From NCBI GenBank assembly GCA_019448215.1, contig CP080408.1, positions 1,860,001-1,924,000 on the forward strand: a stretch of DNA of 64,000 nt, in the 5' to 3' direction. This document shows positions 9,042-17,060 of the stretch, in pieces. A model generated the notes under the pieces. The model was not told the origin of the DNA. It saw only the letters and a list, made by a program, of their open reading frames with translations, and searched no databases. The DNA is from Thalassovita mediterranea. GTDB taxonomy: Bacteria > Pseudomonadota > Alphaproteobacteria > Caulobacterales > Hyphomonadaceae. The position numbers and the translations under genes were made by a program. Numbering within the stretch: the first letter of the stretch is position 1; every line of letters starts with the position of its first letter.

Positions 9042-9245
9042 CTAATCAAGCCAGAAGAGTGCCTCGACCGTTTCGCCGAGGGCTTGAGCGAATTTCAGCG
9101 ACACGATGGTCGAGGGGATGAAGACGCCATTCTCCACCGTGTTCACGGTCTTCCGGCTGACGCCCATTTCCTCGGCGAGCTGTGCCTGCGTCCACCCCTT
9201 GGCTTCGCGGGCTTCCTTGATGCGGTTGGCAAGTCCCTCAGCCAC
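9042..9245 (-). CDS. small XRE/Cro-type helix-turn-helix regulator
   Basis: A 67-residue protein that is almost only a DNA-binding domain: LANRIKEAREAKGWTQAQLAEEMGVSRKTVNTVENG is a textbook five-helix XRE motif, ending in a short tail FAQALGETVEALFWLD as in YozG-like regulators. I use the GTG at 9245, which overlaps the upstream membrane protein gene by eight bases; longer readings would extend into that gene. A regulator of this size paired with a small membrane protein usually controls its own operon. The likely binding site is the palindrome pair at 9691-9726. Confidence 0.85.
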   Translation of the reverse strand: MAEGLANRIKEAREAKGWTQAQLAEEMGVSRKTVNTVENGVFIPSTIVSLKFAQALGETVEALFWLD

Positions 9246-9678
9246 CGGTGAGCGTCTCTCGCAGGCCAAAGACAAGCAGCGTGATGCCAAGGCTGGTGCT
9301 GATCAGCATATGGCCGGCGCGCTGGCCCTCGATCGGGTCGAAAGGGGAAACGATGACAAGCATGACGCCGAAAAAAAGCGCAACGAAGAAGCCGACCTTG
9401 ATGGCGATATCGCGGTTGGCGCGGGTCACTTCATCATTGGCGAGCTTGCGGATCCGGCGCGGTACGAAAAGCGCGCCGCTGGTCATCAGGAGGGCGAACA
9501 GGAAGCCGACAAAGCAGAGCCAGATGATGATCTGCCACCAGGCGACCGCGCCATCATCCCAGCTGAAGAAGATGCCCTGCTGGATGACAAGGACGATCAG
9601 GCCGAGGAAAGGCGCCATACGGCCATGGGCGCGCACGATGGCGTCAGCCCTTTCGATATCGCTTTCGGTCGCGGTCAT
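9238..9678 (-). CDS. four-TM membrane protein, partner of the XRE regulator
   Basis: A 146-residue integral membrane protein. After an acidic N-terminus (MTATESDIERADAIVRAHG) come four hydrophobic spans, approximately MAPFLGLIVLVIQQGIFF, IIIWLCFVGFLFALLMT, IAIKVGFFVALFFGVMLVIV and LISTSLGITLLVFGL. A basic loop (PRRIRKLANDEV) separates spans 2 and 3. I do not know a function. It is first in a two-gene operon with the XRE regulator, and a promoter with the operator pair lies directly before it. Such pairs often use the membrane partner to modulate the regulator, but that is inference. Confidence 0.75.
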   Translation of the reverse strand: MTATESDIERADAIVRAHGRMAPFLGLIVLVIQQGIFFSWDDGAVAWWQIIIWLCFVGFLFALLMTSGALFVPRRIRKLANDEVTRANRDIAIKVGFFVALFFGVMLVIVSPFDPIEGQRAGHMLISTSLGITLLVFGLRETLTGG

Positions 9679-9690
9679 CGTATTGCTTCT

Positions 9691-9726
9691 TGTAACCTGC
9701 AGGTGACATGTAACCCGTGGGTGACA
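9691..9726. promoter_or_regulatory. two abutting 18-bp palindromic operators
   Basis: Two sites lie head to tail with no spacer: TGTAACCTGCAGGTGACA (9691-9708) and TGTAACCCGTGGGTGACA (9709-9726). Each is a near-perfect palindrome of form TGTNACC-N4-GGTNACA. They fall inside the promoter of the leftward membrane-protein/XRE operon. This is the arrangement expected for a repressor site bound by two dimers on one helix face. Binding by the XRE protein is inferred from proximity. Confidence 0.75.
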
Positions 9727-9735
9727 CGCCGTCAA
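9704..9735 (-). promoter_or_regulatory. candidate sigma70-type promoter of the XRE operon
   Basis: Reading leftward, TTGACG (9735-9730) is a near-consensus -35 box. Sixteen to seventeen bases on lies TTACAT/TACATG as a -10 candidate, overlapping the junction of the two palindromes. A regulator bound there would cover both spacer and -10. The leftward ATG at 9678 follows closely. Promoter strength is not measurable here. Confidence 0.5.
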
Positions 9736-9782
9736 GCCAGCTTTTTCGTGACGTGCACGGACTTCGGGGTTAGGCAGACACC

Positions 9783-10265
9783 ATGAGAGAGCTTCTTCCC
9801 CTTGCCGAGGAGATCGGCACCATCCTCAAGGCGCGTCGTCAGACAGTTGGCGTCTGGGAGTCTTCATCTGGTGGTCTCGTGTCGGCGGCCCTGCTCGCGC
9901 AGGCGGGCGCGTCGGCCTATTTCCGGGGCGGCGGTGTGATCTATGCGCCGGCTGCGTTTCGCGGGCTGGCTGGCCTGTCGAAGGAAGACCTTGGCGGCAT
10001 GCGTTCCTCCAGTGAGCCTTATGCGCGCTTTGCTGCCGCGACAATTCGTGAGCGCCTGCGTGCCGACTGGGGGCTTTGCGAGACCGGTGCGGCGGGGCCG
10101 GACGGTAATGGCTATGGCGATGCGGCAGGGCATACCTGTACGGCGCTCGCCGGCGACGGCGTCGAGATATCCCGCACGCTGGAAACCGGGCTGAGCGACC
10201 GGGTCACCAATATGGAGCTGTTCGCGCGCGACGCGCTGGAGTTACTCTTGGAGAATATTCGCTAG
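9783..10265 (+). CDS. CinA C-terminal domain / nicotinamide-nucleotide amidase-like protein
   Basis: A 160-residue stand-alone CinA C-terminal (PncC-type) domain. VWESSSGGLVSAALLAQAGASAYFRGGGVIY is the family's defining stretch (consensus E-S-C-T-G-G followed by S-x-Y-F-x-G-G), with Ser replacing the common Cys after E-S. GAAGPDGNGYGDAAGHT matches the second conserved block (G-x-A-G-P). PncC deamidates nicotinamide mononucleotide in NAD salvage. The fit is clear, but the altered motif leaves activity open. It starts 57 bases from the operator pair and may share regulation. Confidence 0.8.
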   Translation: MRELLPLAEEIGTILKARRQTVGVWESSSGGLVSAALLAQAGASAYFRGGGVIYAPAAFRGLAGLSKEDLGGMRSSSEPYARFAAATIRERLRADWGLCETGAAGPDGNGYGDAAGHTCTALAGDGVEISRTLETGLSDRVTNMELFARDALELLLENIR

Positions 10266-10294
10266 GCGGCGAAATCAGGAAAAGGAAGTCGGTC

Positions 10295-11125
10295 ATGGCG
10301 GTCAATGCCGAGGCATGGCGGTTCGGGGCGCCGGTGGCGGGCTATGCCTGGCGGGTCGAGGGGGCGAAGGCGAACCTCCTCCTCATGCACGGCTATGGCG
10401 AGTATGCGACGCGCTATGTCGCCGAATACAACCAGCTGATCCCTGCGCTGAACAAGGCGGGCATCAGCGTCTTTGCCTTTGATGCGAACGGGCATGGCGC
10501 CTCACCGGGGCCGCGCGGCGCGACCGATATGAAGCAGGCCGTGCACCATCATCAGATGGCGCGTGAGGCGCTGGCTTTAGAGAGCAAGGCGCCACTCCTT
10601 CTGTTCGGCCATTCGCTGGGCGGTCTGATCACCGCGGCAAGTGTTGCGGGCAAGCCAGCGGGTGTAGAGGCAGTGGTGCTGAGCGCGCCTGCCCTGCAGA
10701 TTGAGCTCAACCCCGTGCTGAAGACGCTGGCGGGCCTGATCGCCGCGATTGCGCCAGCTGCACGCCTGACACCGCCGCTGGAAGCTGAAGCGATCTCGCG
10801 CGACGGGGCTGTGGTGGAGGCATACCGCAACAATCCTGACGTCATCACGAAGCCGCCCGCCGCGCGCCTTGGCGCGACCGCCGTGTCGGTGCTTGAGACA
10901 GCGTGGACGAAATTTTCCGCATGGAAAGCGCCGGTGCTGATCATCCATGGCGACGCGGACAGGCTGACGCCGATCGAGGGCTCGCAGCGCTTTTTCGAAA
11001 CGATCGGTGTGAGCGACAAGACGCTGGACGTGTTCGAGGGCGGGTATCATGAGCTGCTCAATGATACCGAGCGCGACAGGGCGCTTGCGGTTATCCTGAG
11101 CTGGATTGAGCGGCACCTGCCGTGA
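10295..11125 (+). CDS. alpha/beta hydrolase, monoacylglycerol lipase-like
   Basis: A 276-residue soluble hydrolase. LLMHGYGEYATRY supplies the oxyanion loop, FGHSLGGLITA the nucleophile elbow (Ser), HGDADRLTPIEGS the acid region and GGYHELLND the catalytic His. The HGYGEYA and DANGHGASPGPRG segments are typical of the monoacylglycerol lipase (Hydrolase_4, lysophospholipase) group. No signal peptide, so cytoplasmic. The stop overlaps the GTG of the next gene, and three ORFs in a row (hydrolase, GNAT, dehydrogenase) overlap by four bases, indicating one operon. Confidence 0.88.
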   Translation: MAVNAEAWRFGAPVAGYAWRVEGAKANLLLMHGYGEYATRYVAEYNQLIPALNKAGISVFAFDANGHGASPGPRGATDMKQAVHHHQMAREALALESKAPLLLFGHSLGGLITAASVAGKPAGVEAVVLSAPALQIELNPVLKTLAGLIAAIAPAARLTPPLEAEAISRDGAVVEAYRNNPDVITKPPAARLGATAVSVLETAWTKFSAWKAPVLIIHGDADRLTPIEGSQRFFETIGVSDKTLDVFEGGYHELLNDTERDRALAVILSWIERHLP

Positions 11126-11589
11126 AACTCCGCACTTACCGGGCGGGCGATGCCGCGCGTCTGGCAGAGATATTCCGCGCCGCAATCCGTCAGCTGGGAA
11201 GCCGGGACTATACAGCCGAGCAGGTCGCCGTCTGGTCCGGGGCACGTGTGACGGCAGAGCGCCTGCACGAGATGTATAGCGATGGCCGGGCGACATTCAT
11301 CGCTGTGGACGAGGCTGACACTGCCATCGCATTCAGCGATCTGGAAGCTGACGGCCATGTCGACATGCTCTACTGCCATCCGGATCATGCGGGCAAAGGC
11401 GTCGCCAGCGCGCTGCTCGAAGCTATCGAGGCTGCGGCGCGGCAGGCAGGCATAACGCGCCTTCACACCGAAGCGAGCGAGACGGCGCGGCCCGTCTTTG
11501 CGCGGGCGGGCTATGAGACGGTATTGCGCCGCCCGCTCGAAATTGATGGGGTGGCCCTCCATAACTGGAAGATGGAGAAGCTGCTTTGA
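11122..11589 (+). CDS. GNAT-family N-acetyltransferase
   Basis: A 155-residue acetyltransferase. The acetyl-CoA pyrophosphate loop is HPDHAGKGVASALLEAIEAAARQ (consensus Q/R-x-x-G-x-G/A), preceded by the core strands FSDLEADGHVDMLYC and followed by ARAGYETVLRRPLEIDG. The acceptor is unknown. It begins with GTG overlapping the hydrolase stop and ends overlapping the TTG of the hydroxyacid dehydrogenase gene. Confidence 0.85.
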   Translation: MKLRTYRAGDAARLAEIFRAAIRQLGSRDYTAEQVAVWSGARVTAERLHEMYSDGRATFIAVDEADTAIAFSDLEADGHVDMLYCHPDHAGKGVASALLEAIEAAARQAGITRLHTEASETARPVFARAGYETVLRRPLEIDGVALHNWKMEKLL

Positions 11590-12527
11590 CCAAGCCCGTG
11601 GCCGAAACTGACATCGCTGTCCGCATTCATTCGAGCCAGGGCGACGGGTTGGAGCAGGCTGTGCGCGAGGCCTTTCCGGGTGTCGAAATCTTTCGCGGGC
11701 CTATGGAGAGCGACCGATCTGAGAAGGTGCTCGTAACCTTCTATCCGTCTGAGGACGAGGATCTCTCCAAATATCGCTGGGTGCATTGTGTCGGGGCGGG
11801 CGTGGACGCGATCTGTAAGGCGTTTGCGGGCATTGAGCCTGCCCCGCTTGTCACCCGAACGACCGGCCGGATGGGGCAGCAGATTGGCGAATATTGTGCC
11901 GGGTATGCACTTTCATGGCTGCAGAAGATGGCGCTGCGCCGGACGTTGGAAGAAGCGCGCGACTGGGACCGGGAGCGGGCAGCCCCGGCCTATCTGTTCG
12001 AGACGCAGGTCGCCATTATCGGCACCGGATCCATAGGGCAGGGCGTTGCTGGCGCGTTCAAAGGGCTGAAGGCGCCAGTGCTGGGCCTTTCACGGACAGG
12101 TCGGGCCGTAGAGGGGTTTGATGAGGTGATGCGTCTAGTTGATCTCTCGACTGAAGAGGACGCGAAGATAGTGGTCGGGGCGCTGCCCTTTACGCCGCAG
12201 ACCGCTAACGCCATCGGCGCTGATGTGTTCGACAAGCTGAACGGCGCGCTGTTCATCAATGTCGGGCGCGGAGCGACGCTGGACGAGGATGCGCTGAAGG
12301 CGGCGCTTGATAGCGGCAGGGTGGATCATGCGGTTCTGGACGTCTTTCGCGATGAGCCGCTGGACCCCGGGCACTGGTTCTGGAGCGATAGCCGCGTCAT
12401 CGTCACGCCGCACGTATCCGGACTTACATTGCCGAGCGATGGGCAGGCGCGCCTTCTCGAGCTGCTGCACAAGCGTCTCAAAGGTGAAGCGATTGAGGCC
12501 GATGTGGATGTCGCGCGCGGCTATTGA
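11586..12527 (+). CDS. D-isomer-specific 2-hydroxyacid dehydrogenase
   Basis: A 313-residue NAD(P)-dependent enzyme of the D-2-hydroxyacid dehydrogenase family. VAIIGTGSIGQGVAGAFKGL is the dinucleotide motif. The catalytic triad is visible: Arg in FINVGRGATLDEDAL, Glu in FRDEPLD and His in VIVTPHVSG. The N-terminal catalytic lobe is short, as in the glyoxylate/hydroxypyruvate reductase A branch. It starts with TTG overlapping the GNAT stop (TTGA). It converges on the AAA gene with a 7-base overlap. Confidence 0.88.
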   Translation: MTKPVAETDIAVRIHSSQGDGLEQAVREAFPGVEIFRGPMESDRSEKVLVTFYPSEDEDLSKYRWVHCVGAGVDAICKAFAGIEPAPLVTRTTGRMGQQIGEYCAGYALSWLQKMALRRTLEEARDWDRERAAPAYLFETQVAIIGTGSIGQGVAGAFKGLKAPVLGLSRTGRAVEGFDEVMRLVDLSTEEDAKIVVGALPFTPQTANAIGADVFDKLNGALFINVGRGATLDEDALKAALDSGRVDHAVLDVFRDEPLDPGHWFWSDSRVIVTPHVSGLTLPSDGQARLLELLHKRLKGEAIEADVDVARGY

Positions 12528-13078
12528 ACCGCTTGCAGGGGTAGGCCGAGCGTGCGCAGCATGAAGTTCGCCCGGGCTTCGACGCTTGTCTTCGGCAGGT
12601 CGATCAGGCGATAGCCGCGAGCCGGATAGGCGATGCGTAGCCAGTTGTATTCGCGCACGGCTTCCTCGAAGGGCAGCGGGCGCTCCTCATCCTGAACGTA
12701 TAGGTCAGCCCAAGGCGGCGCGAAGAATACGGTACGGTCGTAGACATATGCCTCGCCCAGCGATCTGAGGTCAGCTGGCGTATCGATGGTCAATCGCTCG
12801 AAATGGGCAAGTGCGTCCACGGCAGAGCGGTCGAAGAAGATGGGGCCATCAATGTCCCGCACGGCGCGCAGGCTTTCGGCGGCAATCTCGATCGCCCGGC
12901 GCACGAAGGCTTGGGGATTGACCCAGGGCAGGGCGTCGGAGCCTGTTTCCAGTGCTTCGCGAACGATCTGCCGGCCCGGTTCTTCGACCGTTGTAAAACC
13001 GCGCGCACCAAGCTCTTTCAGGAGGGTGGACTTGCCGCCCGACGAGCAGCCGGAGATGACGATCCGGCGACGGTCCAT
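12521..13078 (-). CDS. AAA-type P-loop ATPase/kinase-like protein
   Basis: A 185-residue protein with Walker A GCSSGGKSTLLKEL at the N-terminus and DGPIFFDRSAVDAL in the Walker B-like position; EEPGRQIVRE and YNWLRIAYPARGYRLIDLP resemble the NadR/Ttd14-like AAA_28 group of small-molecule or nucleotide kinases. Substrate unknown. Two ATGs compete: 13078, one base after the truA stop, and 13096, overlapping truA. I chose the first as the typical coupled spacing. Confidence 0.75.
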   Translation of the reverse strand: MDRRRIVISGCSSGGKSTLLKELGARGFTTVEEPGRQIVREALETGSDALPWVNPQAFVRRAIEIAAESLRAVRDIDGPIFFDRSAVDALAHFERLTIDTPADLRSLGEAYVYDRTVFFAPPWADLYVQDEERPLPFEEAVREYNWLRIAYPARGYRLIDLPKTSVEARANFMLRTLGLPLQAVQ

Positions 13079-13079
13079 C

Positions 13080-13832
13080 TCAGTCCTCGTCGCCATACAT
13101 GACGCGTTCGAGATAGAGCCCGTCCGCCGGGGCGACCGGGCCGCAGGCGGTACGGTCGCGCGCTTCGAGGATTTCCTTCATCCAGGAAGGCTCACGCATG
13201 CCGCGGCCGACTTCAACCAGGCTGCCCGTGATGGAGCGGACCTGACGGTGGAGGAAGCTGCGCGCTGTCGTGGTGATCTCCACGCGGTCAGCGAGACGGA
13301 AGACCTCCAGCGTATCCAGCGTCTTTACCGGGCTTTTGGCCTGACAGGCCGCATCGCGGAAGGTGGAGAAATCATGCTCGCCAATGAGATAGTTGGCCGC
13401 TTCCTGCATGGCGTGGACATCGATTTCAAACGGGATGCGCCAGATGAGGCCCTTGTCGAAGGTCAGGTGCGCGCGGCGTGTCTGGATGATGTAGCGATAG
13501 GCGCGGCCCGTCGCATCAAAGCGAGCGTGGAAACTCTCATCGACCTCTTCTACTGCCAGCACGGCGACCGGGTCGGGGCGGAGATGATAGTTCAGCGCGT
13601 CGCAGAGTTTGCGGACAGGGCGTGGCTTCTGCAGCGTCAGATGGGCGACTTGACCGGTCGCGTGCACGCCGGCGTCGGTGCGCCCCGCGCCCTGGACTAC
13701 GACCGGCTGGCCGTCGAGCTTGGCGGCGGCGCGTTCAAGCGCGCCCTGCACGGTCGGCTGTCCGTCCTGTCGCTGCCAGCCATAATAGGGGCGGCCATCA
13801 TATTCGACGAGAAGGCGAAGGCGCTGGCTCAT
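13080..13832 (-). CDS. truA: tRNA pseudouridine(38-40) synthase
   Basis: TruA isomerises uridines 38-40 in the tRNA anticodon stem. The 250-residue product starts RLRLLVEYDGRPYYGWQRQ, carries the catalytic Asp in GAGRTDAGVHATGQVAH, and has YRYIIQTRRAH and DFSTFRDAACQAKSPVKT, all family landmarks; FLHRQVRSITGSLVEVGRG is the C-terminal block. The ATG overlaps the upstream GNAT stop (ATGA). It lies in a leftward run fmt-GNAT-truA-AAA with tight junctions, a translation-related operon. Confidence 0.96.
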   Translation of the reverse strand: MSQRLRLLVEYDGRPYYGWQRQDGQPTVQGALERAAAKLDGQPVVVQGAGRTDAGVHATGQVAHLTLQKPRPVRKLCDALNYHLRPDPVAVLAVEEVDESFHARFDATGRAYRYIIQTRRAHLTFDKGLIWRIPFEIDVHAMQEAANYLIGEHDFSTFRDAACQAKSPVKTLDTLEVFRLADRVEITTTARSFLHRQVRSITGSLVEVGRGMREPSWMKEILEARDRTACGPVAPADGLYLERVMYGDED

Positions 13833-14335
13833 TCGGCCTCCATGAAAGCTGCGGGATAGGTGAGCGTGCCGGAGCGCGGCGCGGTTTCGAAAAGCTCGAT
13901 CGCCATGAAGGCCTCCCCGGACCAAGGGGCGTCATACCGGGCGGCAACGGCCGGATTGAAGCCAAAGCGCGGATAGTAGCCGGGGTGGCCGAGGACGAAA
14001 ACAAGCTGGCGGCCAAGCTGTTCGACCTGCGGCATGCCCGCCTTGATCAGCGCATAGCCAATGCCGCGGCGCTGCTCATCCGGGGCGGCGCACATGGGGC
14101 CGAGACCTGCGGCGACATCCTTGCCGTTCACGAGGATGCGGAAGAATTCGAGATGACCAATGAGGCGGCCCTCCTCATCTTCGGCGACGAGGGAGACGAG
14201 GCTGTCGCCATCGCTGTGAAGCTGGCGCGTGATGCGCGCTTCATCCGGCATGCCGAAGGCGGCGTCGTTGAGCGCGGCGACCGCATTGAGGTCACTGGGG
14301 GTGGTCGCACGGATGGAGGCGCTCACGCGAAGCAT
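13829..14335 (-). CDS. GNAT-family N-acetyltransferase
   Basis: A 168-residue acetyltransferase of the YhbS type: [21 protein letters not shown] opens the fold, [24 protein letters not shown] is the acetyl-CoA loop (Q-R-R-G-I-G), and [17 protein letters not shown] is the C-terminal signature of the subgroup. Substrate unknown. It overlaps fmt by 13 bases upstream and truA by four bases downstream, so it is translated as part of that operon. Confidence 0.87.
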   Translation of the reverse strand: MLRVSASIRATTPSDLNAVAALNDAAFGMPDEARITRQLHSDGDSLVSLVAEDEEGRLIGHLEFFRILVNGKDVAAGLGPMCAAPDEQRRGIGYALIKAGMPQVEQLGRQLVFVLGHPGYYPRFGFNPAVAARYDAPWSGEAFMAIELFETAPRSGTLTYPAAFMEAE

Positions 14336-15276
14336 GTCCCGGCCTTGATCTCGTTTCCGCGCAGGAAGTCGCCCGCATCCATGGCGCGTGAGCCTGGTTT
14401 CTGCAGGCGGGTCAGACGCACAGCCTTGCCGGCGCCGCAGGCGACGAGAAGCTGGTCATCGAGCAGCGTGCCGGGCGCCGCGTCATGGGCGTGATCGACA
14501 TATTCGCTCATCAGCGCCTTGATGCGCAGCGGCTCGTCCTCGCCCGGCGGTGTCCAGTGAAACCAGGCGCCCGGGAAAGGAGAGAGGCCGCGTATCTGCT
14601 GGTCGATTTCATGGGCCGGGCCGGTCCAGTCGATGCGCTGGTCGGCGGCGGTGAGCTTGGCGGCATAAGTGACGCCGTCCTCGCTCTGGGGCTCTGGCGT
14701 GAGCATGCCGCCGGCAAGGCCTTCGAGGGCGCGCGGGGCAAGCTGTGCCCCTAGTGCGGAGAGCCGGTCGTGAAGGCTGCCGCCGGTCTCATCGGCGGCG
14801 ATTTCAGTCGTTTCTGTTGCGAGGACGGGGCCTGTGTCGAGGCCCGCTTCCATCATCATGGCCTGAACGCCCGTCACCTTATCGCCCGCCATGATAGCGC
14901 GCTGGATTGGCGCAGCGCCGCGCCAGCGTGGCAGGAGGGACGCGTGCAGATTTATGCAGCCAAGGCGCGGCGCATCGAGAATAGCTTGCGGCAGGATAAG
15001 GCCATAGGCGACGACGACAGCTGCATCGAGGTTTAGTGCGGCGAAGGCGGCTTTCTCGTCCTCGCTCTTGAGGGATTTGGGCGTGCGCACCTCAATGCCG
15101 TTTTCCTCGGCGTAGCGGTGTACGGGGGTGGGCGTCAGCTTCTTGCCGCGTCCGGCTGGGCGGGGCGGCTGCGAATAGACGCAGGCGATCTCATGGCCCG
15201 CCTCTATCAGGGCGGCGAGCACGGGCACGGAGAAATCCGGGCTACCCATGAAGGCGAGGCGCAAGGGTTTCGTCAT
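14323..15276 (-). CDS. fmt: methionyl-tRNA formyltransferase
   Basis: Fmt formylates initiator Met-tRNA with 10-formyl-tetrahydrofolate. The 317-residue protein shows the N-terminal formyltransferase core [19 protein letters not shown], the catalytic region [23 protein letters not shown] with the conserved His, and the C-terminal domain that contacts tRNA. Length is normal. It heads the fmt-GNAT-truA-AAA operon, and def, whose product removes the formyl group, lies upstream on the same strand with about 360 bases between, unlike the tight def-fmt pair in many bacteria. Confidence 0.97.
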   Translation of the reverse strand: MTKPLRLAFMGSPDFSVPVLAALIEAGHEIACVYSQPPRPAGRGKKLTPTPVHRYAEENGIEVRTPKSLKSEDEKAAFAALNLDAAVVVAYGLILPQAILDAPRLGCINLHASLLPRWRGAAPIQRAIMAGDKVTGVQAMMMEAGLDTGPVLATETTEIAADETGGSLHDRLSALGAQLAPRALEGLAGGMLTPEPQSEDGVTYAAKLTAADQRIDWTGPAHEIDQQIRGLSPFPGAWFHWTPPGEDEPLRIKALMSEYVDHAHDAAPGTLLDDQLLVACGAGKAVRLTRLQKPGSRAMDAGDFLRGNEIKAGTCFA

Positions 15277-15512
15277 GCTGCGGGGTCTATCGCGAGGCTC
15301 TGAAAGTGCAAGATGCGGCAGTGTGTAGATCTTGAAGAGCCGACCTCCCAGCGGAAGGTGGGATCCATGTCGGCTGGGTGGTGAATGCGGCTCTCAACCG
15401 CCATGGGCCCCAACTTTCGTTGGGGAGACGGATAGTGGGTTCAGGGAAGGGCTGAGAGTGGTTCTTGCGCCGCAGGGGCTCTGCGGTTGGGGAGCTGGGT
15501 CCGGACTTCGGC
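15277..15512. other. non-coding gap between the def side and fmt, with hairpin repeat
   Basis: No convincing gene lies here. The gap holds one copy of the repeat at 15398-15433, preceded by CCTCCCAGC, which also precedes the second copy at 19.7 kb. A related CCTCCCAGC / GGCTGGGTGG pair near 15345-15380 suggests a further degenerate hairpin. The leftward promoter of fmt could be in this interval, but I saw no clear boxes. Confidence 0.5.
15398..15433. repeat. hairpin repeat family A, copy 1
   Basis: A 36-bp element that begins CCGCCATGGGCCCCAAC, turns at TTTC and returns as GTTGGGGAGACGG. The inner arms CCCCAAC/GTTGGGG are perfect. It matches the element at 19745-19780 over its whole length with about four differences. 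The outer arm is degenerate here and perfect in copy 2. Confidence 0.75.
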
Positions 15513-15641
15513 CTAGCGCATCGCGCCGGCCATGCCATTGCCGGAGAGGCCGTTGCCCGCGCAGATAATGACAATCAGCGCTGCCAGTATCAGCACTATG
15601 GTCCAGCGGACCCAGGCTTTGGCGAACAGGCGGGCGATCAG
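15513..15641 (-). CDS. possible micro-protein with one membrane span, coupled to def
   Basis: Directly after def on the same strand an open frame encodes a 42-residue peptide beginning [13 protein letters not shown], continuing through a hydrophobic run [14 protein letters not shown], and ending [14 protein letters not shown] before TAG. A positive N-side and a single span are what small inner-membrane peptides look like. No ATG or GTG is available at the front; the likely start is the CTG at 15641 overlapping the def stop, so expression would depend on coupling. Not recognised; the start codon is the main weakness. Confidence 0.35.
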   Translation of the reverse strand: MIARLFAKAWVRWTIVLILAALIVIICAGNGLSGNGMAGAMR

Positions 15642-16186
15642 GCCGCGCTTTTCGATTTGGATTTGGAAAGCTTGTCAGAAAGGCGCTTGGCCTTCTTCAC
15701 CTTGTCGACCGCGCGCTGGCGTTTCAGGCGCGAAAGGTGGTCGATGAAGAGCGTGCCTTCGAGGTGGTCCATCTCGTGCTGGATGCAGACGGCGTACATG
15801 CCCTCGGCGATCTCATCGACTTCCTTGCCATTGTAATCGAGGTATTTGACGCGGCAGCGGGTAGGACGCTCAACCTCGTCGAACACGTCCGGCACGGAGA
15901 GGCAGCCCTCTTCGTATGGGGCAAGATCCTCGGTCAGGGGCAGGATTTCGGGGTTCACGAAATAGCGGGGTGCGGGCTCTTCATCCGGGCCAGCAAGGTC
16001 CATCACGATGACGCGCTTGGGCACGCCAATCTGGATCGCCGCGAGGCCAATGCCGGGGGCGTCGTACATGGTTTCCAGCATGTCATCCATGAGCGCGCGG
16101 AGGTCATCCGTCACGCCGCCTTCGACGGGCTTGGAGACTTCCTTCAGACGCGGGTCCGGGACGGTGAGAATTTCGCGAATAGCCAT
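15638..16186 (-). CDS. def: peptide deformylase
   Basis: Def removes the N-formyl group from nascent chains. The 182-residue protein carries all three family motifs in order: [15 protein letters not shown] (motif 1, G-x-G-L-A-A-x-Q), EGCLSVP (motif 2, with the metal-binding Cys) and [16 protein letters not shown] (motif 3, H-E-x-D-H). The tail is basic and Ser-rich ([11 protein letters not shown]). It is a single metal-dependent cytoplasmic enzyme. It runs toward fmt. Confidence 0.97.
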   Translation of the reverse strand: MAIREILTVPDPRLKEVSKPVEGGVTDDLRALMDDMLETMYDAPGIGLAAIQIGVPKRVIVMDLAGPDEEPAPRYFVNPEILPLTEDLAPYEEGCLSVPDVFDEVERPTRCRVKYLDYNGKEVDEIAEGMYAVCIQHEMDHLEGTLFIDHLSRLKRQRAVDKVKKAKRLSDKLSKSKSKSAA

Positions 16187-16291
16187 GGCCGGAAAATAGG
16201 AGGAGGAGGCCGAGAAATCAACGCCGGGGCGCTGTTTGACAATGTCTGGCTGTGATCGCTACCTGCAAGATAGTTGTTCAGAGAGGCTGGG

Positions 16292-17029
16292 ATGAAGTTG
16301 GTTGTAATTGGGGCCTCGCTCTCACTGTTGATGCTTGGGGCATGTGAAGAACGGGCAGATGATCAGGCCATACCCGATGTTGGGTGCCTCGCCGCGAACT
16401 GTGACGCCGTCCAACCAGGCGACGAGACCTGGGACTGCCTCTACGAAGCCGAAATACCCGAAAGCATGGCGGACAAACCGTTTCCCGTGATTGAATTCAC
16501 CGGGAGCCGACGGGGCCAATTCTGCCGGTGGGATGGCAGATCAATCCAATACGTCGTGCAAATCGGCGGTGAATGCCCTGCCTCCAGAACATTTGACGCG
16601 ATTTCAAGAATTGTTTTGCCAGAGCTTCCGACAGGCCAATTGCTGAAGAAGATCAGAGTAGGGTTTGGAGAGGACATAGATCTCGACGCCTATCAGGAGG
16701 TGAACTGTGGCGGGGAGGGTGCTTACTCGTTCCCTGACAATGAAGTAGGTCGGGCGCAGGCGGAAGAGCTCGGGTTTCTCTCGGATACGGAGCGTTTCAC
16801 CATCAAGGGGCAGGTGCGAGACGTTTTCACGCTAGAGATCGGGGTTGCGCAACTTCGTGCCGCGACGGGCCTGCCGATCGTGGCAGCGTTTCATTCACCG
16901 CAGAGCCTGGAAGTCCACTGGGAGCCGCAAGCATATCCGTTTGACGTGAACGCTTGCGCCGAGACTGTCGTCTTTCTCGAAGATTATGGCGGTCTGGTTG
17001 AAGGGGCGGAGTGTGAGGCGACGGAGTAG
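16292..17029 (+). CDS. hypothetical lipoprotein
   Basis: A 245-residue protein with a lipoprotein signal: MKLVVIGASLSLLMLGAC, with Cys in a LGAC lipobox. The mature part has several Cys (GCLAANCD, WDCLYEAE, GECPAS, VNCGG, NACAET, GAECEATE), suggesting disulfides in the periplasm. I do not recognise the family. The ATG at 16292 follows GAGAGGCTGGG; an upstream ATG at 16274 adds six residues. It is a monocistronic rightward gene between def and rmuC. Base composition is slightly lower in GC than neighbours. Confidence 0.65.
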   Translation: MKLVVIGASLSLLMLGACEERADDQAIPDVGCLAANCDAVQPGDETWDCLYEAEIPESMADKPFPVIEFTGSRRGQFCRWDGRSIQYVVQIGGECPASRTFDAISRIVLPELPTGQLLKKIRVGFGEDIDLDAYQEVNCGGEGAYSFPDNEVGRAQAEELGFLSDTERFTIKGQVRDVFTLEIGVAQLRAATGLPIVAAFHSPQSLEVHWEPQAYPFDVNACAETVVFLEDYGGLVEGAECEATE

Positions 17030-17060
17030 GTAGCTCTTCTATCGCTCGATCAGCAGCATC

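Noticed and set aside
12786-13859. Long rightward frame opposite the AAA and truA genes
   Set aside because: Antisense echo of two supported genes; no domain seen.
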